From contig NZ_CP019508.1 of the NCBI RefSeq assembly GCF_002002865.1, forward strand, positions 2,522,501 to 2,586,500: a stretch of DNA of 64,000 nucleotides, in the 5' to 3' direction. This DNA comes from Brevundimonas sp. LM2. Its GTDB lineage: Bacteria > Pseudomonadota > Alphaproteobacteria > Caulobacterales > Caulobacteraceae. The notes under the pieces were generated by a model. That model ran no database searches. It worked only from the letters and a program-made list of their open reading frames with translations, and had not been told where the DNA came from. The position numbers and the translations under genes were made by a program. Shown piece by piece: positions 9,006 to 23,107 of the stretch; the stretch's first letter is position 1; each line of letters opens with the position of its first letter.

Positions 9006-9071
9006 GGAGCGCGGACCTCCAGGTCCGCATCGGGCCGCGCCGTCAAATGCGGACGTGGACGTCCGCGCTCC
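9006..9071. repeat. Nested inverted repeats downstream of the membrane-protein gene
   Basis: Three palindromes are combined. An 11-bp outer pair, GGAGCGCGGAC (9006-9016) and GTCCGCGCTCC (9061-9071), encloses two near-perfect hairpins at 9011-9028 and 9049-9066 built on GCGGAC and GTCCGC arms. The outer pairing and the two inner hairpins are mutually exclusive. The structure lies between two convergent genes, next to the rpoC terminator, and could act in transcript 3'-end stability. Confidence 0.6.
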
Positions 9072-9101
9072 AAAGAAAAAGGGCCCGGTCGCACCGGGCC
9101 C
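9072..9101 (-). terminator. Intrinsic terminator of rpoC
   Basis: On the minus strand a 9-bp GC-rich stem (arms 9081-9089 and 9093-9101, loop of 3) is followed by TTTTTCTTT, 29 bases past the rpoC stop codon. On the plus strand the same hairpin is followed only by TCTT, so it may also help end the convergent transcript. Confidence 0.85.
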
Positions 9102-9129
9102 TCTTCCATCTTCGACCGTGTGAGCGGGA

Positions 9130-13323
<4,194 letters not shown>

Positions 13324-13356
13324 CTTGAGTTCCTTCTGCGGCGGGGGCCGCGAAAT

Positions 13357-13462
13357 AGGGCTTAGTGAGTTGGGCTTAGGGCTTAGGAGAAGGACCGGGC
13401 TCGGGCTTGGCACATCGGGACCGCGCTACGGCAGTCCCAAAGCCCCAAGCCCTAAGCCCTAC
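13357..13462. repeat. Inverted tandem array of GGGCTTA heptamers between rpoB and rpoC
   Basis: On the plus strand, GGGCTTA-type units occur at 13358-13364 and twice in tandem at 13372-13385. The opposite orientation, CCCAAGCCCTAAGCCC-like sequence, occupies 13443-13461. The arms could pair in the rpoB-rpoC transcript to form a stem around a loop of roughly 55 bases. The array starts four bases after the rpoB stop codon and ends before the rpoC ribosome-binding site, which is intact. The same heptamer is arranged identically upstream of metG. Confidence 0.75.
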
Positions 13463-13466
13463 GACC

Positions 13467-16400
13467 TCAAGAGTTCTCCAGCTCCACGTTCAGACCCAGC
13501 GAGCGCATTTCCTTGATGAGAACGTTGAAGCTCTCGGGAATGCCCGCCTCGAAGCTGTCGTCGCCGCGCACGATGGCCTCGTAGACCTTCGTCCGTCCGG
13601 CCACGTCGTCGGACTTCACGGTCAGCATCTCCTGCAGGGTGTAGGCGGCGCCGTAGGCTTCCAGAGCCCAGACCTCCATCTCCCCGAAGCGCTGTCCGCC
13701 GAACTGCGCCTTGCCGCCCAGCGGTTGCTGGGTGACGAGCGAGTACGGTCCGATCGAGCGGGCGTGGATCTTGTCGTCGACCAGGTGGTGCAGCTTCAGC
13801 ATGTAGATGTAGCCGACCGTGACCGGACGCTTGAACTGCTCGCCGGTCGTGCCGTCATAGACGATCGACTGACCCGAACGCTCGAGCCCCGCCTTCTCCA
13901 GCAGGTCCTCGATGTCCGAGATGTGCGCGCCGTCGAACACCGGGGTGGCGAACGGAACGCCCTTGGACAGGTTCTGCGCCAGCTCGACCAGCTCGTGCTC
14001 TTCCTGCGGCAGGGGGGTGTCCTCGCCGTAGATGCCGGTCAGGTGATCGATCAGCGCCTGCTTCTGGCCGCCGCCCTGCCAGGCTTCCAGCAGACCCTGG
14101 ATCTGACGACCCAGGCCCGCGGAGGCCCAACCCAGATGGGTTTCGAAGATCTGGCCGATGTTCATGCGCGAGGGCACGCCCAGCGGGTTCAGAACGACGT
14201 CGACCGAGGTCCCGTCTTCCAGGTGCGGCATGTCCTCGATCGGCAGGATCTTGGAGATGACGCCCTTGTTGCCGTGACGACCGGCCATCTTGTCCCCGGG
14301 CTGAAGCTTGCGCTTCACCGCCACGAACACCTTGACCATCTTCATCACGCCGGGGGGCAGCTCGTCGCCGCGCTGCAGCTTCTCGACCTTGTCCTCGAAG
14401 CGACGGTCGAGGGCCTTGCGGGCGTCCTCGAACGACTTCTTCATCTGCTCCAGCTCGCCCATCGCCTTCTCGTCGTCGAGGGCGATCTGCCACCACAGGC
14501 CGCGCGACAGCTCGCCCAGCTTGGCTTCGGTGACTTCACCGCGACCCAGGCCCTTGGGACCCGAGACGGCGTTCTTGTTCAGCAGCAGCGGACGCAGGCG
14601 GCCGTAGACGTTGCGTTCCAGGATCGCGAGTTCGTCGTCGCGGTCCTTGCCCAGGCGTTCGATCTCGTCGCGCTCGATCGACATGGCGCGCTCGTCCTTG
14701 TCGACGCCGTGGCGGTTGAACACGCGCACGTCGACGATCGTGCCGGCGACGCCGGGCGGCAGACGCAGACTGGTGTCGCGGACGTCCGAAGCCTTCTCGC
14801 CGAAGATGGCGCGCAGCAGCTTCTCTTCCGGCGTCATCGGGCTCTCGCCCTTCGGCGTGACCTTGCCGCACAGGATGTCGCCCGGCTGGACCTCGGCCCC
14901 GATGGCCACGATGCCCGCTTCGTCGAGGTTGCGCAGGGCCTCCTCGCCGACGTTGGGGATGTCGCGGGTGATTTCCTCAGGCCCAAGCTTCGTATCGCGG
15001 GCCATCACCTCGAACTCCTCGAGGTGGATCGAGGTGAAGACGTCGTCGCGCACGATGCGCTCGGAGATCAGGATCGAGTCCTCGAAGTTGTAGCCGTTCC
15101 AGGGCATGAAGGCGACCAGGGCGTTCCGGCCCAGGGCCAGTTCGCCCAGGTCCGTCGACGGGCCGTCGGCGATCACGTCGCCGACCTTCACTTCATCGCC
15201 CACGCGCACGATCGGGCGCTGGTTGATGCAGGTCGACTGGTTGGAGCGCTGGAACTTCGACAGGCGATAGATGTCGACGCCCGAACGGCCGGCGTCCAGC
15301 TCGTTGGTCGCGCGCACCACGATGCGGGTGCCGTCGATCTGCTCGACCACGCCGTCACGACGGGCGACCACGACGGCCCCCGAGTCACGGGCGACGACCG
15401 CTTCCATGCCCGTGCCGACCAGCGGCGCGTCGGACTGGACCAGGGGCACGGCCTGACGCTGCATGTTCGCGCCCATCAGGGCCCGGTTGGCGTCGTCGTT
15501 TTCCAGGAAGGGGATCAGGGCGGCGGCGACCGAGACGACCTGTTTCGGCGACACGTCCATCATGTCGACGTCGGCGCGGATCAGCAGCTGGGAGTCGCCG
15601 TTGATCCGGCCCGGGACCAGCTCGTCGACGATCATCCCGTCCTTGAGCGCGATGTTGGCCTGGGCGATCGTGTATTTCGACTCCTCCATGGCCGAGATGT
15701 AGACCACCTCGTCCAGGGCCTTGCCGTCCTTCACGCGACGGTACGGGCTCTCGATGAAGCCGTATTTGTTGACCCGGGCGTGGGTCGCCAGCGAGTTGAT
15801 CAGGCCGATGTTCGGGCCTTCCGGCGTTTCGATCGGGCAGATGCGGCCGTAGTGGGTCGGGTGCACGTCCCGGACCTCGAAGCCCGCGCGTTCGCGCGTC
15901 AGACCGCCCGGTCCCAGCGCCGACAGGCGGCGCTTGTGGGTGATCTCGGACAGCGGGTTCGTCTGGTCCATGAACTGCGACAGCTGCGACGAGCCGAAGA
16001 ATTCGCGCACCGAGGCGGCGGCCGGCTTGGCGTTAATCAGGTCGTGCGGCATCACCGTGTCGATATCGACCGAAGACATGCGCTCCTTGATGGCGCGCTC
16101 CATCCGCAGCAGGCCGACGCGGTACTGGTTCTCCAGCAGCTCGCCGACCGAACGGACCCGGCGGTTGCCGAGGTTGTCGATGTCGTCGATCTCGCCGCGG
16201 CCGTCCTTCAGGCCGACCAGGATCTGCAGCACCTTCAGCACATCGTCCTTGCGCAGGACGCGGATCTCGTCGGAGACCTCGGGGGTCTCCAGACGCATGT
16301 TCATCTTGACCCGGCCGACGGCCGACAGGTCGTAGCGTTCGCTGTCGAAGAACAGCGAGTTGAACATGGCCTCTGCGGCTTCCGGGGTCGGGGGCTCGCC

Positions 16401-17582
16401 TGGACGCATCACGCGATAGATGTCGAACAGCGCGTCCTCGCGGCCCGTCGACTTGTCGACCCGCAGGGTGTTGCGCATGTAGGCGCCGACCGTGACGTGG
16501 TCGATGTCCAGCACGTCGATGGTGGTGAAGCCGCGCTCTTCCAGCAGCTCGATCGTCGGGGCGTCCAGCTCGTCGCCGGCCTCGGCATAGATTTCGCCGG
16601 TCTCGAAGTTGACGGCGTCGGCGGCCAGGTAGCGGGTCACCAGGGCGTCGGCGGCCAGCGACAGCGAAGTCGTGGTGTCGCCCAGCTTCTTGGCGGCGCG
16701 GGCGCTGATCTTCTGACCGGCCTGGGCGATGACTTCGCCCGTGTCGGCGTCGACCAGGTCGAACTCGGGCTTAACACCGCGCCAGCGCTCGGCCTTGTAG
16801 GGGGTGACCCAGCCGTCGCCGCGCTTCTCGTAGGGCACGGTCTCGTAGAAGGTGCGCAGGATCTCTTCGCCGTCCATGCCCAGGGCCATCAGGAAGGTCG
16901 AGGCGGGCAGTTTGCGGCGACGGTCGATGCGGACGAACACGATGTCCTTGGCGTCGAACTCGAAGTCCAGCCACGAGCCGCGGTACGGGATCACCCGGGC
17001 GGCGAACAGCAGCTTGCCCGAGGAGTGGGTCTTGCCCTTGTCGTGGTCGAAGAAGACGCCCGGCGACCGGTGCATCTGCGAGACGATCACCCGCTCGGTG
17101 CCGTTGACGATGAAGGTCCCCTTGTCCGTCATCAGGGGGATGTCCCCCATGTAGACGTCCTGTTCCTTGATGTCCTTGACCGAGCGCGCGCCGGTTTCCT
17201 CGTCCGCCTCGAACACGATCAGGCGCAGCTTGACCTTCAGCGGCGCGGCATAGGTCATGTCGCGCTGGATGCATTCCTCGACGTCGTACTTGGGATCCTC
17301 GAACTCGTAGGAGACGTACTCCAGCACGGCGCGTTCGTTGAAGTCCTTGATCGGGAAGACCGACTTGAACACGGCCTCGATGCCCTGCTCCTTGCGGACG
17401 CCCGGACGGACCTCGCGCTGCAGGAACTGCTCGTAGGATTCGCGCTGAACCTCGATCAGGTTCGGCATCTGCACCGCCTCGGGGATGCGGCCGAACGATT
17501 TGCGGATGCGCTTCTTGCCGGTGAAGGTCGTGGCCGATGCGATCTGACCGTTGATGGTGAGACCGTTCAGGACGTCAGTCAT
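13467..17582 (-). CDS. rpoB: DNA-directed RNA polymerase subunit beta
   Basis: The 1371-residue beta subunit is full length. The rifampicin-binding region is visible as [20 protein letters not shown] followed by [20 protein letters not shown], with Asp, His and Ser at the positions usually mutated in resistant strains, so it looks wild type. The C-terminus contains [20 protein letters not shown]. The start at 17582 ([13 protein letters not shown]) is preferred over an ATG 20 codons upstream because the extension is not beta-like. A structured 300-bp leader precedes it; rplL is not upstream. Confidence 0.99.
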   Translation of the reverse strand: MTDVLNGLTINGQIASATTFTGKKRIRKSFGRIPEAVQMPNLIEVQRESYEQFLQREVRPGVRKEQGIEAVFKSVFPIKDFNERAVLEYVSYEFEDPKYDVEECIQRDMTYAAPLKVKLRLIVFEADEETGARSVKDIKEQDVYMGDIPLMTDKGTFIVNGTERVIVSQMHRSPGVFFDHDKGKTHSSGKLLFAARVIPYRGSWLDFEFDAKDIVFVRIDRRRKLPASTFLMALGMDGEEILRTFYETVPYEKRGDGWVTPYKAERWRGVKPEFDLVDADTGEVIAQAGQKISARAAKKLGDTTTSLSLAADALVTRYLAADAVNFETGEIYAEAGDELDAPTIELLEERGFTTIDVLDIDHVTVGAYMRNTLRVDKSTGREDALFDIYRVMRPGEPPTPEAAEAMFNSLFFDSERYDLSAVGRVKMNMRLETPEVSDEIRVLRKDDVLKVLQILVGLKDGRGEIDDIDNLGNRRVRSVGELLENQYRVGLLRMERAIKERMSSVDIDTVMPHDLINAKPAAASVREFFGSSQLSQFMDQTNPLSEITHKRRLSALGPGGLTRERAGFEVRDVHPTHYGRICPIETPEGPNIGLINSLATHARVNKYGFIESPYRRVKDGKALDEVVYISAMEESKYTIAQANIALKDGMIVDELVPGRINGDSQLLIRADVDMMDVSPKQVVSVAAALIPFLENDDANRALMGANMQRQAVPLVQSDAPLVGTGMEAVVARDSGAVVVARRDGVVEQIDGTRIVVRATNELDAGRSGVDIYRLSKFQRSNQSTCINQRPIVRVGDEVKVGDVIADGPSTDLGELALGRNALVAFMPWNGYNFEDSILISERIVRDDVFTSIHLEEFEVMARDTKLGPEEITRDIPNVGEEALRNLDEAGIVAIGAEVQPGDILCGKVTPKGESPMTPEEKLLRAIFGEKASDVRDTSLRLPPGVAGTIVDVRVFNRHGVDKDERAMSIERDEIERLGKDRDDELAILERNVYGRLRPLLLNKNAVSGPKGLGRGEVTEAKLGELSRGLWWQIALDDEKAMGELEQMKKSFEDARKALDRRFEDKVEKLQRGDELPPGVMKMVKVFVAVKRKLQPGDKMAGRHGNKGVISKILPIEDMPHLEDGTSVDVVLNPLGVPSRMNIGQIFETHLGWASAGLGRQIQGLLEAWQGGGQKQALIDHLTGIYGEDTPLPQEEHELVELAQNLSKGVPFATPVFDGAHISDIEDLLEKAGLERSGQSIVYDGTTGEQFKRPVTVGYIYMLKLHHLVDDKIHARSIGPYSLVTQQPLGGKAQFGGQRFGEMEVWALEAYGAAYTLQEMLTVKSDDVAGRTKVYEAIVRGDDSFEAGIPESFNVLIKEMRSLGLNVELENS

Positions 17583-17870
17583 TCTGTTTTCCCATGACGC
17601 GCGCCGGGGGAGACGCGCGTGAAATGCAGCGGCACAGGGCACCGTGCGGTGTCCCGTGACAGTCGGTTTCGGCCTCCACCCTCGATGCGCCTTCGCGCAT
17701 CAGGAGGCCTGAAATCTGGTAAGCTCCCTGGGGAAGGAGCCACGCCTTCGCTCGGTCGGAGGGCGACGGACCGGGCCTCGGCGCTTTCGCGCGGACTCAT
17801 GTGGAGTGTTGCGGAGCCGGCACATATACGCCCTTCGCGGGCAAAATAAAGGCCTCGCGAACGATTTTCG
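17583..17870 (-). promoter_or_regulatory. Structured leader / promoter region of rpoB
   Basis: This gene-free stretch between the cupin gene and rpoB holds several strong hairpins. GGCCTCC (17671-17677) pairs with GGAGGCC (17703-17709) and encloses GATGCGC (17684-17690) pairing with GCGCATC (17695-17701) around a four-base loop. ACGCGCG (17597-17603) pairs with CGCGCGT (17614-17620) just upstream of the rpoB start, and a GGGCACCG/CGGTGTCCC-like hairpin lies at 17638-17655. The AT-rich patch at 17822-17870 is the likeliest promoter position. No ribosomal protein gene is present. Confidence 0.5.
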
Positions 17871-17885
17871 GTGAACCGCTCCGGC

Positions 17886-18830
17886 CTAGGCCTTCAGCGC
17901 GCCCGCCCCGTCCGTCGCCGCGACGTTGGGCGTGAAGTCGCGCTCGAAATGGGCGATCCGGCTCTTCAACCCGCCCACGCGACGCAGCGCCAGCGACGCG
18001 GCCCAGCGCGCCGCCAGTTCGGGCGTCGACATGCCGTCGGTGAAGCGCGGACGCCCGCCCCGGCTGCGGATCACCGCATTGGTATAGATGGCCCCGTTGC
18101 GCAACCGCGTCGGCCAGGTCTGGAAATCCATCGACAGGCTGACGCAGAACTTGTCCAGGTTCTCGACCCGGTGCGGCGCATACAGCGGCCAGGTCAGGGC
18201 CTCGCCCGGCTCCAGGTCCATGACCTGGGCGTCGGCCTCGAACGCCCGGGTATAGGGCAGTTCCTCGGTCGTCTGGCGCGCCACCACCTGCTCCATCGCC
18301 GCTTCCGGCAGATGGGCCTCGTCGCCCGGATAGATGAACAGCCGCTTGCGCCCCCTCAGGTGGAACAGCACCACCCCGGCGGCGTCGAAATGATAGGGCA
18401 CCTTGGCCACGGGCGACGAGATGATCAGCTGGCCGGCGTTGGTGACCGCCTTCATCCCGGGATAGGTGGCCTGGATCCTGGCGAACTCGCCCATGGCGGC
18501 GTTCCACAGGTCGGGACACCCCTGTTCCGCCTGCCTCAGATTGACCCACAGCCGCCCGGCCTGGATGGCGGCCAGCAGCTGGTCGCCCGACAGGCCGCCG
18601 CGCGCGCCGGTCCGCAGGCTGACCTGCCCGTCGGCGTCGTAGTCATACAGGTTGATGTCGAACAGATGCGCCGGATAGCGATGCAGGATCTCGGCCAGCG
18701 CCTCGTCGGAGGCGAAGCCCTGCTCCACCAGGCCGTGCGCATGCTTCCGCGCCTCGGCGATCGGGCCCGGATAGCGGGTGCGTCGGGCGGGATCGGGGGC
18801 GTGGGACTGGGTCATCGTCATCTCGTTCAC
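17886..18830 (-). CDS. Cupin/JmjC-like protein, putative non-heme iron oxygenase
   Basis: The 314-residue protein contains a cupin-type core with H147-F-D149 (VPYHFDAAG) and H220 (LYAPHRVEN). These have the spacing and surroundings of the His-X-Asp...His iron site of Fe(II)/2-oxoglutarate (JmjC/cupin_8-like) enzymes. Its start overlaps the stop of the upstream acyltransferase-like gene by four bases, so the two are translated together and probably act on the same molecule. Substrate unknown. It sits 303 bp upstream of rpoB. The iron-site reading is inference from motif only. Confidence 0.7.
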   Translation of the reverse strand: MNEMTMTQSHAPDPARRTRYPGPIAEARKHAHGLVEQGFASDEALAEILHRYPAHLFDINLYDYDADGQVSLRTGARGGLSGDQLLAAIQAGRLWVNLRQAEQGCPDLWNAAMGEFARIQATYPGMKAVTNAGQLIISSPVAKVPYHFDAAGVVLFHLRGRKRLFIYPGDEAHLPEAAMEQVVARQTTEELPYTRAFEADAQVMDLEPGEALTWPLYAPHRVENLDKFCVSLSMDFQTWPTRLRNGAIYTNAVIRSRGGRPRFTDGMSTPELAARWAASLALRRVGGLKSRIAHFERDFTPNVAATDGAGALKA

Positions 18831-19981
18831 GCCGCGGCCTGTCGCCCGGTCGCCTTGCGCACGGCGACGCCCGCCGCCGCGACCACGCCGCGGAAACGGT
18901 TGGCGGGCGTGGTCTCGCAGGCCTCGATGGCGGCCCAGCGGCGGCGCACGCTGGTCCGCAGCCGCTCGCCCCGCCCGCCCGAGGCCCCGTCCAGCAGGCC
19001 GACGGCCGCGTCCGACAGGCTGGCCCCCAGGCCGGGCCTCAGCACCACGGCCTCGCGCACGCTCTGGCTCGCATTGCAGAAATACTTCTTGTAGCCCTCG
19101 CCCCCGAAGCCGAAGTCGAACACGCGGAACCCCGCCGCGCAGCCCAGCCGCATCGTGTCCATGGTCAGCAGGATGCCGGGCGAACAGCGCGCCAGAGCGG
19201 GCTCATAGGCCGGGAACCAGAAATGGTAGCGGTCGCCCGCGTGCAGCGAGTATTCGATCGCCGTCAGCTTGTCGCCGGCCCACAGCGCCGCCATCGACGC
19301 CCCGAACCCGGGCCGCGTCTCCGCCATCAGGGCGTGCAGCAGGTCGGCGGTCCAGCCGCAGGCGAAGATGTCGTGCCGCCCCGTCCGCGCATACTGATCG
19401 CGCTTCAGCCCGATCAGATGGTCCAGCAGCGCCGGATCGCGCAGCCCATGCTCGACCCGGATCGGCCCCTGCTCGGCCTCCAGGCTGCGGCGGGCGCGTT
19501 CCTTGTCCTTGAAATACTTGCCCCAGGTCTGGCGGCGCTCGGCGTACCAGCCGTCGTAGGACCCCTCCCCCGCCTCGGGCACCACGGTCATCAGGGTCTC
19601 GCGCAGGCTCCCGAGCCCGGACGGCCCGACCCAGGCCGAGACGTTCAGCCGGGGCGCGCCCAGACGCTCGGCCACCTCGGCCAGGGTCGGGGCCTCGCCG
19701 GGCAGGGCGATCACGCCGTGATAGTCGTTCATCGGCGCGCCCAGCGGCTGGATCGCCGACCCGCGCCTCTGGTGCGGGAAATAGCCGACCGTGCGCCCGT
19801 CGCGCCTCAGGATCGCCACCGCCGCGTCCGGACTGATCCGCGCCGCGATCTCGGTGAACTCCCAGGCGAAATAGGGGCTGGCCAGATCGGGATTGGCGTC
19901 CGTCATCCGCCGCCACAGGGCGACGTCGGCGACCGTCAGCCGGTCCGCCGTGACGACCTCGATCTGTAGCGTTCCGGCCAT
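18827..19981 (-). CDS. CelD/BcsL-family GNAT-type acyltransferase
   Basis: The 384-residue protein matches the GNAT_acetyltransf_6 (CelD/BcsL, FemAB-like) pattern. It has an N-terminal acyltransferase half and a second half with GLKRDQYARTG, then ALWAGDKLTAIEYSLHAGDR, FWFPAYEPALARCSPGILL and FDFGFGGEGYKKYFC. The family includes enzymes acting on exopolysaccharide or holdfast precursors in Caulobacter relatives. Here it forms a two-gene unit with the cupin gene, overlapping by ATGA. The specific acyl donor and acceptor are unknown. Confidence 0.82.
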   Translation of the reverse strand: MAGTLQIEVVTADRLTVADVALWRRMTDANPDLASPYFAWEFTEIAARISPDAAVAILRRDGRTVGYFPHQRRGSAIQPLGAPMNDYHGVIALPGEAPTLAEVAERLGAPRLNVSAWVGPSGLGSLRETLMTVVPEAGEGSYDGWYAERRQTWGKYFKDKERARRSLEAEQGPIRVEHGLRDPALLDHLIGLKRDQYARTGRHDIFACGWTADLLHALMAETRPGFGASMAALWAGDKLTAIEYSLHAGDRYHFWFPAYEPALARCSPGILLTMDTMRLGCAAGFRVFDFGFGGEGYKKYFCNASQSVREAVVLRPGLGASLSDAAVGLLDGASGGRGERLRTSVRRRWAAIEACETTPANRFRGVVAAAGVAVRKATGRQAAA

Positions 19982-20073
19982 GCGCGTCTCCAGGACGCCC
20001 GCAGCCGCAAGCGCCGTTCCAGCCGCACAATGACCGCCGGGCCGTTTCGCGACGGTTGAGCGGCATGGTGAAC

Positions 20074-20099
20074 GAAACCTTCGCCGCCCGGCCGGCGTT
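20074..20099 (+). promoter_or_regulatory. Possible EcfG-type (general stress) promoter
   Basis: GAAAC at 20074-20078 and CGTT at 20096-20099 are separated by 17 bases. The alphaproteobacterial general-stress sigma factor recognises GGAAC-N16/17-CGTT, so this differs at one base of the -35 element. It ends 25 bases before the start of a small hydrophilic ORF. The match is imperfect and the call is tentative. Confidence 0.35.
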
Positions 20100-20124
20100 G
20101 CCCTAGCCCATACGGAGCCTGACC

Positions 20125-20289
20125 ATGACCGACCCCAACCGCCCCCCCGGCTATACCGAGAACGAGAACCAGCGCCCGGACGGCGACGGCAACAGCCCCC
20201 GCCCCGCCACCGAACCGCGCGGCGCCGAAGGCAGCAGCAACTCCGGCGACACCGCGACCGATCCGGCGACGGGCAAGCCGAACGAATAA
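20125..20289 (+). CDS. Small disordered hydrophilic protein (54 aa)
   Basis: An ATG at 20125, preceded by CGGAG, opens a 54-codon frame rich in Pro, Asn, Gly, Asp and Glu with no hydrophobic core (starts MTDPNRPPGYTENENQRPDG). It is followed directly by a strong intrinsic terminator and preceded by a possible stress promoter, which makes a real, separately transcribed gene likely. Its composition resembles the 55-residue product at 51701-51868. No family recognised. Confidence 0.6.
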   Translation: MTDPNRPPGYTENENQRPDGDGNSPRPATEPRGAEGSSNSGDTATDPATGKPNE

Positions 20290-20296
20290 AGAAAAA

Positions 20297-20328
20297 GGCC
20301 CCCCGGTTCGCACCGGGGGGCCTCTTTC
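20297..20328 (+). terminator. Intrinsic terminator after the 54-residue gene
   Basis: Ten-base arms GGCCCCCCGG (20297-20306) and CCGGGGGGCC (20313-20322) around a six-base loop are followed by TCTTTC. An A-rich run before the stem (GAAAAA) means it could also stop leftward transcription from tuf. Confidence 0.85.
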
Positions 20329-20330
20329 TG

Positions 20331-20467
20331 TCTCCCTCCCCTTCATGGGGAGGGACCGCGAGCCTAGGCGAGCGCGGGTGGGGCTGTGTGAAGTAGAGGT
20401 CGCGCTGCCCCGTTCGGACCCACCCGGATCGCTGTGCGATCGTCCCTCCCGACCAGCGGGAGGGAGA
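20331..20467. repeat. Intergenic palindromic element, TCTCCCTCCC type
   Basis: The ends are inverted copies: TCTCCCTCCCC...GGGGAGGGAC on the left (about 20331-20355) and GTCCCTCCC...GGGAGGGAGAC on the right (about 20442-20467). Each end can fold on itself. Inner CGGGTGGGGC and GGACCCACCCGG segments also pair. It lies just after the tuf stop codon. Similar elements occur at 34771-34948, 45775-45938 and 56965-57132. Confidence 0.65.
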
Positions 20468-20479
20468 CCGCGTTTTCGC

Positions 20480-21670
<1,191 letters not shown>

Positions 21671-21722
21671 GGCCAAACTCCTGATGGCCCGGGTTGAGGG
21701 GCGCTGGGTGCTATCAAAAACC

Positions 21723-21796
21723 TGGAGCGGGTAGACGGAATCGAACCGACATATTCAGCTTGGAAGGCTGCTGTATTACCATTATACTATACCCGC
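21723..21796 (-). tRNA. tRNA-Gly (anticodon TCC)
   Basis: A 74-base tRNA folds on the minus strand from GCGGGTA at 21796 to an encoded CCA at 21723-21725. The acceptor stem GCGGGT pairs with ACCCGC. The anticodon loop reads CTTCCAA, giving TCC. The T-loop is GGTTCGATTC. It is 52 bases upstream of the tuf start. Confidence 0.96.
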
Positions 21797-21884
21797 ACGG
21801 AAACCACGGCAGTCCCTTGTTTTTGCAAGAGAACTTCCGCAGTCGATCCGTTCTGCAGACCTCGTTCGCCGTGTCGAAACCGCG

Positions 21885-21968
21885 TGGTGGGGGAAGCAGG
21901 ACTCGAACCTGCGAAGCTTACGCAGGGGATTTACAGTCCCCCCCCTTTGCCGCTCGGGACATTCCCCC
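21885..21968 (-). tRNA. tRNA-Tyr (anticodon GTA)
   Basis: An 84-base class II tRNA with a long variable arm runs from GGGGGAAT at 21968 to an encoded CCA at 21885-21887. The anticodon loop CTGTAAA gives GTA (Tyr), and the T-arm is GCAGGTTCGAGTCCTGC. It is followed by tRNA-Gly and tuf on the same strand, probably in one transcript. Confidence 0.96.
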
Positions 21969-22114
21969 TCGCGCGTTTCGAACCGTCGAACCCTGGCCGT
22001 CAGCTGTCTTTCGACCGCTACCGGAACAAAAGGCTTCAAGGTCGGGACACGCCTGAGATAGAGGGAGCGCCAGACCCGAAAGCCCTAGGGCTCCAAATCG
22101 GAGGGCGTCTTATA

Positions 22115-23032
22115 GTGTCGAGAAATCCAGAACGCAACGACCGGAAATCAGGTCCGAAAGCGTCATCGAAACCGGGCGGCAAACCGCCCTTCAAGCCCCG
22201 CTCCGGTGACGCTTCGGCCGAACCGCGTGGGCCGAAACCTGGCGGCTGGAACCCCAACCCGCCCGCCAAGGCCTTCTCCAGCGCCCCGGCCCGCGCCGGT
22301 CGCGGCAAGGTCGATGCCGACGGCTTCCTGTGGGGCCGCCATCCGGTATTGGCCGCCCTGGCCAATCCGGCCCGCAAGGGCATGGGCCGCCTGCTAGCCA
22401 CCGAGGACCGCGCCGCCGAGATCGAGCGCGACAAGCTGGCCCATGGCCACACGATCGAGGTCATCGACGCCCAGGCCCTGGAGCGGATGCTGCCGATCGG
22501 GGCCGTGCACCAGGGCCTGGCCTTCAAGGTCCAGCCGCTGGAGGGCGTGGCGCTCGAGGACTTCGCCGATCCGGCCGAGGGAATCATTGTCATGCTGGAC
22601 CAGCTGACCGATCCCCAGAACGTCGGGGCCATCTTCCGTTCGGCCCTGGCCTTCGGCGCGCGCGGCATCGTGGTCCAGGACCGCCATTCCCCGGCCCTGG
22701 CCGGGGCCCTGGCCAAGGCGGCGGCGGGCGCCACCGAACGCCTGCCCTGCGCCCGGGTCACCAACCTGTCGCGCGCCCTGGAGACCCTGGCCGACCTGGG
22801 CTGGCGCGCCGTCGGTCTGGACGGTGATTCGGACGAGTTGCTGGAAGATGCGCTGGACCCGCGGCCGACCGTCCTGGTCCTGGGGTCCGAGGGCGACGGC
22901 ATCCGCCGCCTGGTGGCCGAGCACTGCGACGTCCTGGCGAAGATCCCCATGCCCGGCGGGTTCGAGAGCCTGAACGTCTCGAATGCCGCCGCCGTGGCCT
23001 TGTATGAGGCGACCAAGAAGCAACGCGGCTGA
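22115..23032 (+). CDS. rlmB: 23S rRNA (guanosine-2'-O-)-methyltransferase RlmB
   Basis: The 305-residue SpoU/TrmH-family protein methylates the ribose of a peptidyl-transferase-loop guanosine (G2251 in E. coli numbering). It has a basic, disordered N-terminus, a substrate-binding domain (GFLWGRHPVLAAL), and the knotted SPOUT domain with motif 1 (LDQLTDPQNVGAIFRSA), motif 2 (LVLGSEGDGIRRL) and motif 3 (IPMPGGFESLNVSNAAAV). GTG at 22115 has GGAGGG upstream. A longer reading frame running back over tRNA-Tyr is not a plausible start. Confidence 0.93.
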   Translation: MSRNPERNDRKSGPKASSKPGGKPPFKPRSGDASAEPRGPKPGGWNPNPPAKAFSSAPARAGRGKVDADGFLWGRHPVLAALANPARKGMGRLLATEDRAAEIERDKLAHGHTIEVIDAQALERMLPIGAVHQGLAFKVQPLEGVALEDFADPAEGIIVMLDQLTDPQNVGAIFRSALAFGARGIVVQDRHSPALAGALAKAAAGATERLPCARVTNLSRALETLADLGWRAVGLDGDSDELLEDALDPRPTVLVLGSEGDGIRRLVAEHCDVLAKIPMPGGFESLNVSNAAAVALYEATKKQRG

Positions 23033-23038
23033 CCCCCG

Positions 23039-23067
23039 CCTCCCCATCGGCGACGCCGACGGGGAGG
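23039..23067. terminator. Hairpin after rlmB, same motif as larger intergenic elements
   Basis: CTCCCC-A-TCGGC pairs with GCCGA-C-GGGGAG around GAC (23040-23066), six bases after the rlmB stop. There is no T-run, so it is either a Rho-independent terminator of weak type or a solo arm of the TCTCCTCCCC palindrome family seen at 56965-57132. Confidence 0.5.
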
Positions 23068-23107
23068 AGACTTGGCACCCCGGCCCCTCCCCGCTAGAGA
23101 CCGCCCC

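Noticed and set aside
13407..17597. Long open frame on the plus strand opposite rpoB
   Set aside because: Antisense shadow of rpoB with no recognisable domain and no plausible start signal.
21884..22114. N-terminal extension of rlmB running over tRNA-Tyr
   Set aside because: It translates the complement of the tRNA; the GTG at 22115 has a ribosome-binding site and the RlmB domain follows.
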